This document shows positions 1-8,221 of a stretch of 64,000 bases of DNA, in pieces. Both the position numbers and the translations under genes were made by a program. Numbering within the stretch: the first letter of the stretch is position 1; each line of letters starts with the position of its first letter. The notes beneath the pieces are model-generated. The model saw only the letters and a program-made list of their open reading frames with translations, was not told where the DNA came from and ran no database searches. Origin of the DNA: Bog-756 sp963704615 (GTDB lineage: Bacteria > Actinomycetota > Acidimicrobiia > Acidimicrobiales > RAAP-2); assembly GCA_963704615.1 (NCBI GenBank), contig OY969923.1, forward strand, positions 1,798,001-1,862,000, written 5' to 3'.

Positions 1-179
1 ACGAATTCGACCAGATCTTCGGGCGAATTCGTGCCCGTAGGCAGGAGTACTGGGCTGACCCAGGGCTTGACCAGGCCGGCGAGATCAATCGTCGCGACGG
101 GGGCCGCGGGGTGTATTTCAGGGACCCGGACGGGCACCTTCTCGAGATCCTGACCCGGCCCTATGGGAGCGGGGGGTGA
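1..179 (+). CDS. VOC (glyoxalase/bleomycin-resistance) family protein, C-terminal fragment
   Basis: The reading frame is open from the left edge (first full codon at base 3) and stops with TGA at 177-179, giving the last 58 residues of a protein. The end contains GVYFRDPDGHLLEI, which is the typical last beta strand of a vicinal-oxygen-chelate module; the Glu of LLEI is usually a metal ligand in this fold. The N-terminus and substrate lie outside the window, so only the fold can be named. Confidence 0.75.
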   Translation, partial: EFDQIFGRIRARRQEYWADPGLDQAGEINRRDGGRGVYFRDPDGHLLEILTRPYGSGG

Positions 180-200
180 GCCGCTGCTCCCTAGGGACCG

Positions 201-247
201 GTGAGATGTCGAAGACAAGTGAGATGTCGTCGTCCGCTCAGATGTCG
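201..247. repeat. Short direct repeats next to the glnA stop codon
   Basis: The 11-mer GTGAGATGTCG occurs at 201-211 and 219-229, and a shorter version, CAGATGTCG, at 239-247. The last copy codes for the C-terminus of the glutamine synthetase on the minus strand. The 18-19 base period looks like a slippage duplication that copied the gene end into the spacer. No function is evident. Confidence 0.5.
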
Positions 248-1662
248 TAGTAGAGCATGAACTCCCAAGGATGGGGTCGGAGACGCACGGCATCGATCTC
301 GTTGGATCGCTTGTAGTCGATCCACGTCTCGATGAGGTCATCGGTGAAGACGCCACCCTCGGTGAGGAATGCCTGATCCTCCTCGAGGGCCGTCAGGGCC
401 TCTTCGAGCGAGGACGGAACCTGGCCGACCTTCGCCAACTCCTCGGGTGGCAGCTCGAAGAGGTCTTCGTCAACCGGCGCTGGCGGTTCGATGTGTTTGG
501 CCACGCCATCGAGACCAGCCATGAGCATGGCGGAAAAGGCGAGGTAAGGGTTGCAGGAAGGGTCGGGGCACCGGAACTCGATGCGCTTGGCCTTGGGGCT
601 CATGGAATAGAGAGGTATGCGGCAGGCGGCGGAGCGGTTCCGCTGCGAGTAGACCAGGTTGACTGGGGCCTCGTAGCCCGGGACCAACCTCCGGTAGGAA
701 TTGGTTGTCGGCGCTGCGAAGGCGAGCACGGCTCGTGCGTGGGTCAGGAGGCCGCCCACATACCAGCGGCCGATGTCCGACAGCCCTCCATAACCGCTGT
801 CCGCATAGAACAAGGGATCGCTTCCGTTCCAGAGAGACTGGTGCACGTGCATACCGGACCCGTTGTCCTCGAACAGTGGCTTCGGCATGAACGTGGCGGT
901 GTAGCCGGCATTGAAGGCCACGCTCTTCACGATGTACTTGTAGAGCATCAGCTTGTCGGCCATGGAGAGAAGCGTGTCGAAACGCATGTCGATCTCGGCC
1001 TGCCCAGCTGTCCCTACTTCGTGGTGCTGCACCTCGATCTCGATCCCGAGTCGCTCCATGGCGAGGATCATCTCTGAACGGATGTCCTGGAAGTGGTCCA
1101 TCGGAGGGACCGGGAAATACCCCTCCTTGTACCGAGGCTTGTAGCCAAGATTGGGCTCTTCGTCCCGGGCCGAGTTCCAAATGCCCTCGACCGAATCGAC
1201 CTGGTAGAAGGCGGAGTGCTGGTCCTGCGAGAACCGTACGTCGTCGAAGATGAAGAACTCCGCCTCGGGGCCGAAGTAGACCGTGTCGGCGATTCCCGTC
1301 GACCTCAGGTGCTGTTCGGCCTTGAGCGCAACGTAGCGGGGGTCACGGCTGTAGTTCTCCAGGGTGATCGGATCGTGGACGAAGCAATTCAAGTTGAGCG
1401 TCTTGTGCTGTCGGAACTCGTCGACGACCGCAGTTCCCGGGTCCGGAAGCAGGATCATGTCCGACTCCTGAATCTCCTGGAAACCTCGGATGGATGAGCC
1501 GTCGAACCCGTAGCCTTCTTCGAAGGCGTCCTCGGTCAGGGCATGGACAGGTATGGAGAAATGCTGCATCAAGCCGGGAAGGTCGCAGAATCTCAGATCG
1601 ACAACTTCGATCCCCTCGTCCGCAGCGAGGCGAACGACCTCGGCCGCACTTCGTTTCTGCAT
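238..1662 (-). CDS. glnA: Glutamine synthetase, type I (GSI)
   Basis: The 474-residue protein matches full-length bacterial GSI and makes glutamine from glutamate, ammonia and ATP as a cytosolic dodecamer. Visible signatures are GFDGSSIRGFQ near residue 52, the NGSGMHVHQSLW metal/ATP loop, NRSAACRIP and NPYLAFSAMLMAGLDG. The C-terminal region aligns without gaps to actinobacterial GlnA1. Where GSI-beta enzymes carry the adenylylated tyrosine (DLYELPPEE), this protein reads DLFELPPEE: the codon at 457-459 is TTC, Phe402. The enzyme therefore cannot be switched off by GlnE adenylylation at the usual site. Feedback inhibition or transcriptional control remain possible. No second glnA is in the window. 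The gene stands alone on the minus strand. Confidence 0.95.
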   Translation of the reverse strand: MQKRSAAEVVRLAADEGIEVVDLRFCDLPGLMQHFSIPVHALTEDAFEEGYGFDGSSIRGFQEIQESDMILLPDPGTAVVDEFRQHKTLNLNCFVHDPITLENYSRDPRYVALKAEQHLRSTGIADTVYFGPEAEFFIFDDVRFSQDQHSAFYQVDSVEGIWNSARDEEPNLGYKPRYKEGYFPVPPMDHFQDIRSEMILAMERLGIEIEVQHHEVGTAGQAEIDMRFDTLLSMADKLMLYKYIVKSVAFNAGYTATFMPKPLFEDNGSGMHVHQSLWNGSDPLFYADSGYGGLSDIGRWYVGGLLTHARAVLAFAAPTTNSYRRLVPGYEAPVNLVYSQRNRSAACRIPLYSMSPKAKRIEFRCPDPSCNPYLAFSAMLMAGLDGVAKHIEPPAPVDEDLFELPPEELAKVGQVPSSLEEALTALEEDQAFLTEGGVFTDDLIETWIDYKRSNEIDAVRLRPHPWEFMLYYDI

Positions 1663-2083
1663 TTCTCCTCCTCATTTTCGGTGTGTCGCCTGCAAAAGGA
1701 CCGTCAACGACGGAACAGGATCAGTCTGTAACGATTTGGTACGGCTGGCAATGCTGGACGATGGTCATATTGATGAACGGATGATGAATTCTTGATTTCG
1801 CCTCGGTCTATGGAAACTCGGCGCGGCGGGCAGCTCACTCCGTCGGATGTCGCGACTCTGCGAACGAGATGGGTGATGGCGATGGCTCCTCCACCTGGCA
1901 ACCTGACCGAGACCCTCGTGACCCTGCCGTGCTAGGCAACTGGCAATCTCGGTCCCGAGTTGCTCGGGGTCACCCCGAGGAGCAAGCTCTGATCCGAGCG
2001 GGGTCACGGACGCCTGCGCCCATCCCCGTCCTTCAACTCTCAGGGATCGCCGCGAGACCCGAGGAACGACGAGGGAGCCCACC
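1663..2083. other. Divergent intergenic region, glnA / DUF427 gene
   Basis: This 421-base spacer lies between two divergently transcribed genes, so both promoters must be in it. The part next to glnA (about 1680-1800) is noticeably richer in A and T than the rest. I looked for a GlnR-type GTnAC/GAAAC arrangement and for clear -35/-10 pairs and found only partial matches. No small ORF or RNA gene is supported. Confidence 0.4.
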
Positions 2084-2860
2084 ATGAACGATTACCCGGC
2101 CATGACCACCGAGATCAATCGCGTCGAGCCCGTGCCGCGACGCATACGAGCACAGTTGGCCGGTGAGACCGTTCTCGACACCACTCGGGCACTCTACGTA
2201 TGGGAATGGCCGTTCTACCCGCAGTACTACGTGCCGTTGGCCGACGTCGATGCTGCCTTCCTTGTCGCCGAGGGATACACCCAACACAGCCCGCAGGGAG
2301 CCGTCGATCTTCACGCACTCAACGTGAAAGACACCCACAGACCCCACGCGGCCAAAGTGATTCGCCAATCGCCCGTCGAAGGACTCAGCGGGACCGTGCG
2401 ATTCGACTGGTCCGCTCTTGACCTCTGGCTCGAGGAAGACGAGCGGGTCTTCGTGCATCCTCGGAATCCCTACGTCCGCGTCGATGCTCTCCGCTCGACT
2501 CGGCGAGTCCGGGTGGAGATCGAAGGCGCGGTCCTGGCGGACTCGGGGTCTCCCGTCATGGTCTTCGAAACCGGGCTTCCGACCCGCTATTACCTCAACC
2601 GGACCGAGGTGGACTTCACCTTCCTTCGACCCACAAACACCATGACCGAATGCCCCTACAAGGGCACAACCAGCAATTACTGGTCGGTTGTGGTCGACGG
2701 TCGCCCCCACCCTGATCTGGCATGGTCGTACGACTTCCCGACCCGCCAGTTGCTTCCCATCGCGGGGCTCATTTCGTTCTACAACGAGCAGGTCGACATC
2801 TCGGTCGACGGCGAACCTCTCGAGCGCCCGTCGACTCACTTCTTCCGAGCGACCGACTGA
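2084..2860 (+). CDS. DUF427 domain protein
   Basis: The 258-residue protein contains two copies of the DUF427 module. The second is the clearest, with VMVFETGLPTRYYLN, the CPYKGTTSNYWSV segment and a C-terminal FYNEQVDISVDGE. DUF427 proteins are small beta-barrel proteins without an established biochemical function; they are common in actinobacteria and are cytosolic. The double-domain length is normal for one subgroup. The ATG at 2084 follows closely on AGGGAGCC, a usable ribosome site. The gene is monocistronic, converging on the membrane protein gene downstream. Confidence 0.85.
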   Translation: MNDYPAMTTEINRVEPVPRRIRAQLAGETVLDTTRALYVWEWPFYPQYYVPLADVDAAFLVAEGYTQHSPQGAVDLHALNVKDTHRPHAAKVIRQSPVEGLSGTVRFDWSALDLWLEEDERVFVHPRNPYVRVDALRSTRRVRVEIEGAVLADSGSPVMVFETGLPTRYYLNRTEVDFTFLRPTNTMTECPYKGTTSNYWSVVVDGRPHPDLAWSYDFPTRQLLPIAGLISFYNEQVDISVDGEPLERPSTHFFRATD

Positions 2861-2950
2861 ACTGAATCATGGCCTTGCCACCCGTCTGCCCGTCTCGGTT
2901 GCTCGGTGTGGTCAGTCGTCGGTGCTGATCCCGTAATTCCGACGTCCGCC

Positions 2951-4357
2951 CTATCCGGTTCGAGTCGGCGTTCCGGATGTGGACCCGGGGGCGGCGGTGG
3001 TCTGCGTCTCATCCGGAGGGGGAGGCTTGATCGCCTGAAGGTAGATCTCGTAGGCGGCGAGCAGGCCACCCACGATGAGAAAGCTGAGCCAGGACACGCT
3101 GACAACAAGGAGCAGGATGCCGGCGAGCACGGCACCTCCCAACTGGAGGGAGCCGGCGTGCGCCGCAACCCAGGCTACCGACTGGGCCCGGCGCTCGCCC
3201 CGGAGGGGCCCGGTGACCCAGCGACAGGCCCGGACGACGTAGGAGCGCAGCGCCACGGCCCATCGATAGGGTCCTGTGATCAGGGCCACGACCAAGATGC
3301 CGAAGGCCACCCACAGGATCCACGCGGTGAGAACGAAGAACCCGTGGAGCAGGTCGGTCAGGACAATCTGAGAGACCTGAGGATTGTGGGTGCTGTTGGC
3401 CAGCGCACTCTGTTCATGGATCACCACCCGCCTCACCACGATCATCAACAGCAAACTGACGACCAGTATCTGGACCAGGGACCTCCGGCGACCGAGCGAG
3501 AGCCACAAGGTGAAGGCGATCAGGGCCAAAGTGATGAATGGGAGGGCGATGGCCAGCCGGTCAAAGGCCCTGACTCCACGTTGAGCTGCGTCGAGGTTGT
3601 TCGACCGGACCAGAGTGATCTGGCCGAAGTTCGAGGGCAGCTTGACTCCCAGTGCCTGGGACAGCTTGTCCACTGCTTGTGAGGGGAGTTCGGCGGTGGT
3701 GATGGTGGGAAGGCTCACCTGCCTTCCCGTGAGGCTGGAAGCCAGTCCGGACACGTCCTTCAGGGCGTTGTTGATCACCGGGACCGTGTTGAGGACGATG
3801 TAGCCGCCCGAGGTGGACAGGACACTCGACTTCTGGCCTCGCAGGACGGCAACGAGCTGCTCGTGGGTCCGGGCGAGATTGAGTGTCCAGATCTTCTGGA
3901 AGCGTTCGGACTGCAACACCGTCGCCAGCTCCTTGGCGACGAAACTCGTCGTCGCGCTGGTGATGGGCGCGGCGGCGAAGCCGGCCTTGGGTGGAAGCGC
4001 GCTCTTCAGACGGGCCTGGAGGTTCAGCTCCTTGACCAACTGGCCGGTGGCCCTGGTGGCGACAGCGGCATCCACCTCGGGGTGTTGGAAGACCGGGCCG
4101 ACTGTCCCGACGAAGGTGTTGGTGTTGAGAAGAGTGCGATGGGCCCACACCACTGTGGTCGACAGCACGATCAACAGGCAGGACAGGGCGACCAGAAGGC
4201 CGACGAAGCCTCGGCGGACCCGTCTCTTGCGTTGGCCCCTGATCGTGTCCAGCTCATTCTGGAGGGCGTTGAGCTCCGCCTGGATGCGTGCCAGTTCCTC
4301 CTCATTGGGATTCCCACCGCCGGGCGTCGGCGGGGAACCCGGAGATGAGTCGCTCAT
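2951..4357 (-). CDS. Multi-pass membrane protein with large extracytoplasmic domain
   Basis: I do not recognise a named family with certainty. From the ATG at 4357 the product has 468 residues: a Pro/Gly-rich and then coiled-coil cytosolic start (EELARIQAELNALQNEL), one membrane helix (GFVGLLVALSCLLIVLSTTV), about 200 polar residues outside, and then about four hydrophobic helices towards the C-terminus, ending in a Pro/Thr-rich tail. This layout resembles actinobacterial integral membrane proteins of unknown role. The frame is open up to 4459, so an earlier start is possible; an AAGGAG lies about 30 bases before the chosen ATG, which leaves the start unsure. Confidence 0.7.
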   Translation of the reverse strand: MSDSSPGSPPTPGGGNPNEEELARIQAELNALQNELDTIRGQRKRRVRRGFVGLLVALSCLLIVLSTTVVWAHRTLLNTNTFVGTVGPVFQHPEVDAAVATRATGQLVKELNLQARLKSALPPKAGFAAAPITSATTSFVAKELATVLQSERFQKIWTLNLARTHEQLVAVLRGQKSSVLSTSGGYIVLNTVPVINNALKDVSGLASSLTGRQVSLPTITTAELPSQAVDKLSQALGVKLPSNFGQITLVRSNNLDAAQRGVRAFDRLAIALPFITLALIAFTLWLSLGRRRSLVQILVVSLLLMIVVRRVVIHEQSALANSTHNPQVSQIVLTDLLHGFFVLTAWILWVAFGILVVALITGPYRWAVALRSYVVRACRWVTGPLRGERRAQSVAWVAAHAGSLQLGGAVLAGILLLVVSVSWLSFLIVGGLLAAYEIYLQAIKPPPPDETQTTAAPGSTSGTPTRTG

Positions 4358-4739
4358 CGGCAGAGACGCTACACCGAGGCCTCGTTCTCCTTGGGGAGTG
4401 ACGTAAGGGCGCAAACTCGGGGGGAGCCCACGACGCGCCGTGTTCCTTGCCGTCCGCACGCCCTCCCCAACTCACTCTGCCTCCGTGCGGTCTGTCTTCG
4501 TTATCGTCCCGCGGCCAAGCGAGCTCAATCGTCTGAGCCGGTCACGGCGGTTGCGCCAACACACCTCGGTTGAGAGCGTCTCCCCTCGTGCGGTTTGTGG
4601 CGAGCGCCCGTCACCGTCCAGCCCGAACCGTTGGGGCGAACCCGAGACCTTGCCGGGAACGAGTGTGGCCGAGACCAGGTGCGACTTCCCGACCGTCGGT
4701 TTCGGACAGGGGCCCTCTGGACCTTGCCCGAAGAGTCAC

Positions 4740-4774
4740 TATCGAATACACTACGTATTGGATCGATAATCTGG
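4740..4774. promoter_or_regulatory. Candidate TetR operator / promoter of the MFS-TetR operon
   Basis: A short AT-richer stretch in the leader of the transporter gene contains the inverted repeat AATAC (4745-4749) - 5 bases - GTATT (4755-4759), followed by a -10-like GATAAT (4765-4770). A TetR-family gene is the second gene of this operon, so autoregulation through this palindrome is the simplest reading. The right part, TCGATAATCTGG (4763-4774), recurs with one mismatch at 8114-8125. Binding is inferred, not shown. Confidence 0.4.
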
Positions 4775-4828
4775 TCCTCCCAGGGGCATAGTCCTGATAT
4801 TCCCCTCGACCACCCGAAGGAGGCGTCG

Positions 4829-6406
4829 ATGCCCACATTGGACCGTAAGTGGTGGACCCTGATCGCCGTGTGCACGGCGACCTTCATGTTGCTGCTGGAC
4901 ATCACCGTCGTGAACGTGGCGCTTCCCGATATCCAACGGTCGCTGCATTCGACTTTCAGTGATCTCCAGTGGGTGATTGACGCCTACTCCCTGACCCTTG
5001 CCGCCTTCCTTCTCACCGCTGGCGTCATTGGCGACATGTTCGGTCGGCGCGAGGTGTTCGCCGTTGGCCTTGGCATCTTCTCCCTTTCGTCCCTGCTGTG
5101 TGGACTTTCGACGTCCTCGCTCATGCTCAACCTGGCCCGCGCCGCCCAAGGGGTGGGCGGTGCCGTCATGTTCGCCACTTCTCTGGCCCTCATCGCCCAG
5201 GCTTTCTCGGGTCGGGAGCGGGGTACGGCCTTTGGCATCTACGGCGCCGTGATCGGGGGGGCGGTTGCTGTCGGACCACTGATCGGAGGCGCCATCACCA
5301 GTGGGATCGGTTGGCGGTGGATCTTCTTCGTAAACGTCCCCATCGGCGTGTTGGCGGTCTTCGTGACGCTCACCCGTGTCCAGGAGTCAAGGGACCCCAC
5401 CACTCGCCGGCTCGACTGGATCGGTTTCATCTCGTTTTCGGGCTCCCTCTTCATGTTGGTGTTCGCCCTGGTGCGGGGCAATGACGATGGATGGGGCAGC
5501 ACCTTGATCGTGGGGTTGCTGGTCGGGGCCGTTGTCCTGCTGGTCGTGTTCCTGGTCGCCGAGTTGCGCCAGGCCGATCCGATGCTGGATCTGGCCCTCT
5601 TCCGCCGCCCGGCGATGGTGGGCGTCTCCCTGGCCGCGTTCACCATCGCCGCTTCCATTTTCGCCTTGTTCTTGTACCTGACGCTCTACATCCAAGACGA
5701 CTTGGGCTACGGGCCGTTGGCCGCAGGGATTCGGTTCTTGCCGATCACGATTCTCGCCTTCGCCGTCGCCCCATTCGCGGGGAAGCTAACTGTCCGAATT
5801 CACGCGAGATACCTGTTGGGTGCCGGGCTTCTTTTCGTCGGCGCCGGATGCCTGCTGATGGCCACCACCCACGCCTCGTCGGGCTGGACGGTGCTCTTGC
5901 CCGGGTTCATCGTTGCCGGGATAGGCATCGGGACGGTGAACCCCGTCCTGGCATCTTCGGCTATCTCGGTTGTTCCACCCGAGCGCAGCGGCATGGCTTC
6001 GGGTGCCAATAACACCTTCCGTCAAGTGGGTATCGCCACGGGCATTGCCGGGTTGGGGACGATATTCCAGTCCCAGATCCAAAGCCGGACCCTGAGTGCG
6101 CTCAACAACTCTCCCGCTGGCCAGGCGGTGGCTGTCCACGGAGGAGCAGCTCTGCAGGGCGCCCTGGCTGGCGGCGGTGTCCGTGAAGCACTGCCGTCCA
6201 TCCCCTCGGTGGCGGCTCGCAATGCACTGCTTCAGGCCTACCGAGTCGGGTTTTCGAGCACGCTCGATCACCTGATGGTGATCGGCGCGGTGATCGCCTT
6301 CGCCGGTTCCATCGCGTCCTTCGTCCTGGTACGGCAGCGAGATTTCGTTCCCAGCTTTTCACCCCCGGCGGCAACAGAGGCCGCTCAAGTCGGTGCCACG
6401 GTATGA
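4829..6406 (+). CDS. MFS drug exporter, DHA2 (EmrB/QacA, 14-helix) family
   Basis: The 525-residue inner-membrane protein starts with a hydrophobic helix carrying LDITVVNVALPDI, the DHA2 motif C region, followed by the motif A loop (GDMFGRREVF) between helices 2 and 3. About fourteen hydrophobic segments can be counted. Such transporters expel hydrophobic or cationic toxic compounds in exchange for protons; the substrate cannot be read from sequence. The ATG at 4829 has GAAGGAGG seven bases upstream, so longer upstream extensions of the frame are rejected. The stop overlaps the ATG of the TetR gene (ATGA), so the two are translated together. Confidence 0.92.
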   Translation: MPTLDRKWWTLIAVCTATFMLLLDITVVNVALPDIQRSLHSTFSDLQWVIDAYSLTLAAFLLTAGVIGDMFGRREVFAVGLGIFSLSSLLCGLSTSSLMLNLARAAQGVGGAVMFATSLALIAQAFSGRERGTAFGIYGAVIGGAVAVGPLIGGAITSGIGWRWIFFVNVPIGVLAVFVTLTRVQESRDPTTRRLDWIGFISFSGSLFMLVFALVRGNDDGWGSTLIVGLLVGAVVLLVVFLVAELRQADPMLDLALFRRPAMVGVSLAAFTIAASIFALFLYLTLYIQDDLGYGPLAAGIRFLPITILAFAVAPFAGKLTVRIHARYLLGAGLLFVGAGCLLMATTHASSGWTVLLPGFIVAGIGIGTVNPVLASSAISVVPPERSGMASGANNTFRQVGIATGIAGLGTIFQSQIQSRTLSALNNSPAGQAVAVHGGAALQGALAGGGVREALPSIPSVAARNALLQAYRVGFSSTLDHLMVIGAVIAFAGSIASFVLVRQRDFVPSFSPPAATEAAQVGATV

Positions 6407-7056
6407 CGGCCCCGGTCAAGGCTCACCATCCGAAGCGATCTCTGTCCGGGGACAGGGAACCGAGGCGTGGGCCCGGCCGCCCCCGTGACCAACACGTGAG
6501 CACGGCCATAACCGATGCCGCCCTGCGGCAGCTTGCCCAACTCGGCTATGGGAAGGTCACCATGGAAAGTGTCGCCAACGAAGCCGGTGTGGCCCGGGCC
6601 ACTGTCTACCGCCGTTATCGCGACAAAGCCGATCTGATCACCGCGGCGATCGCCGGCAACACCTCAACGCACCTGACGCCACAATCCAGCCCCGATCCCC
6701 GCACCGATCTCATTGCCTATTTGAAGGAGTTCGACGAAATGTTCGCCGAGGGGTGTCTCGAGGTTGTGGGGACCTTGATCGGCTCACGCGATGATCCAGG
6801 TGCCATGGCACTTCATCGGGAGCGGGTAGTCGGCCCACGTTTCGGCTATGCCCGAAATCTGCTGGCGCGCGCCCGCGAGCTCGGCCAGCTGTGTGGTGAC
6901 GCCGATCTCGATCTGGCCCTCCAGATGTTGGCGGGATCGGTCTTTGCTCGTCGGGTTGCCGGAGTGCCGTCCCCGCCGGGGTGGGCCGAGCGGGCTGTGG
7001 ACATGGTGTGGGCTGGCATGGGCGCGGCTGAGCCTCTCGTCCTTCGAGAGCTCTGA
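6403..7056 (+). CDS. TetR family transcriptional regulator
   Basis: The 217-residue protein has an N-terminal helix-turn-helix with the TetR signature GYGKVTMESVANEAGVARATVYRRY (residues about 48-72), followed by a helical ligand-binding domain without recognisable motifs. It overlaps the exporter gene by four bases and presumably represses the operon until an exporter substrate binds. The palindrome at 4745-4759 is the best operator candidate. The Arg-rich GRPRDQ stretch before the HTH is common in this family. Confidence 0.9.
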   Translation: MTAPVKAHHPKRSLSGDREPRRGPGRPRDQHVSTAITDAALRQLAQLGYGKVTMESVANEAGVARATVYRRYRDKADLITAAIAGNTSTHLTPQSSPDPRTDLIAYLKEFDEMFAEGCLEVVGTLIGSRDDPGAMALHRERVVGPRFGYARNLLARARELGQLCGDADLDLALQMLAGSVFARRVAGVPSPPGWAERAVDMVWAGMGAAEPLVLREL

Positions 7057-7069
7057 GCGGGCGGGCCGT

Positions 7070-7855
7070 TCAGGCGGCCCAGCGCCGACCGACATCGACG
7101 AAGGGCGTGACGCACGGGGGTCCATCGGCGACCATCATTTCGGGCTGCCTGCCGGGATCTGAGCCGACCATAATGAGGGCCGCGGAACGGGTGCCATAGT
7201 CGTCGGTGTGCACGCATGACGCCAAGGTGGCCGGTGGCCGTGCTTGAGCGCCGTCATTCCGATCGGCAGCCGTGTCGATCGAGGGCACGGTGTGATCGAC
7301 CAGGGCCGATTGCATGGCCGACCACAAAGGCGTGCCCTCCAGTGCCGAGGCCGACAACTGAGAGCGCACCCGATCGGCCTTCAGTGAGGACTGGCCCAGG
7401 GCCACGTTCTCGAGGACATGGATTCCGGGCGAGAGCCTCTCCGAAGAAGGGGGTTGTTCGTTGTCCAACTCGATGTAGTACAGCGACTCGCGATCGCCGA
7501 TGAGAATCCATGCCGGGTTGTACTCACCTGGTCGGACACTTCGAAGGAGAGCAGCCACACCCTCGTCGGCCGTGTCGTGGTCAGCCACCATCAGCGGGAG
7601 CTCTCCTCGGGACCGCTTGGTCACGTCTCGGCCGCCAGGAGACGGTCGATTGGTCAAACCGACAACCACTCCGTGCTCATTCACCGCCAGCCAGGTCCCA
7701 CCGGCCAGGTCATCCCGGCCACCGAGCACCCTCGGATCGTGCTCCCGGAGCACGCACAGTGAGTGCGCCGGCCGATCAAGCCTCTCGTCGCGGTTGGCTG
7801 CGACAACCAGTGGGTACGAGGGCTCGGCGTGCCAAGCGAAGACGAGGAGACACAT
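7070..7855 (-). CDS. TANGO2/NRDE family protein
   Basis: Starting from the ATG at 7855 the protein has 261 residues and begins MCLLVFAW, with Cys2 directly after the initiator Met, followed by the family-defining NRDE motif (AANRDERLDRPA) and GGTWLAVNEHG. TANGO2-like proteins have an Ntn-hydrolase-like fold; in animals they are linked to heme and lipid handling, and in bacteria the role is unsettled. The frame is open 44 codons further upstream, but only the internal Met gives the conserved N-terminal Cys. It converges on the TetR gene, 13 bases away. Confidence 0.85.
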   Translation of the reverse strand: MCLLVFAWHAEPSYPLVVAANRDERLDRPAHSLCVLREHDPRVLGGRDDLAGGTWLAVNEHGVVVGLTNRPSPGGRDVTKRSRGELPLMVADHDTADEGVAALLRSVRPGEYNPAWILIGDRESLYYIELDNEQPPSSERLSPGIHVLENVALGQSSLKADRVRSQLSASALEGTPLWSAMQSALVDHTVPSIDTAADRNDGAQARPPATLASCVHTDDYGTRSAALIMVGSDPGRQPEMMVADGPPCVTPFVDVGRRWAA

Positions 7856-8045
7856 CGTGGTCAGGGTATCGGGCACCGCCCCGAACCCAGGAGGAACCAC
7901 CCGGCCCATCTCCCACGACCGCGACTCGCCCGTCCCCACCTGGTGCGGCCCGTGGCCGCGCCCCAGCTCGGCCACAGCGAGGCCCACCCCGCGGGCTATC
8001 TCGGTTGGCGACGGGACAGCCGAGGGGGGTCCCCGGCTGGCTCTC

Positions 8046-8150
8046 TTTCGTTTCGGAATTCGACGGAATTATCGATTGGTATCGATCGGATTGGACCAGT
8101 CAATCGATAGAACTCGATAATCCGGGCAATTTTCGGCACAAAATTGTACC
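8046..8150. promoter_or_regulatory. AT-rich island with nested inverted repeats
   Basis: G+C falls to about 46% here. The stretch holds ATTATCGA (8068-8075) facing TCGATAAT (8114-8121), ATCGATTG (8071-8078) facing CAATCGAT (8101-8108), and a hairpin CAATTTT (8127-8133) / AAAATTG (8140-8146). It lies between the end of the ThDP enzyme gene and the start of the NRDE gene, both on the minus strand, so it could carry the NRDE promoter with operator sites. TCGATAATCCGG (8114-8125) matches 11 of 12 bases of a site in the MFS promoter. Confidence 0.4.
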
Positions 8151-8221
8151 GAGGCAGACCCCAGCCAACCCCACCGCCCAATCCCGCCCAACCCACCGCT
8201 GATGACTGACGACCGACCGAT

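Noticed and set aside
1700..1800. GlnR operator upstream of glnA
   Set aside because: GTTAC is present once on the minus strand, but the second and third half sites with proper spacing are not.
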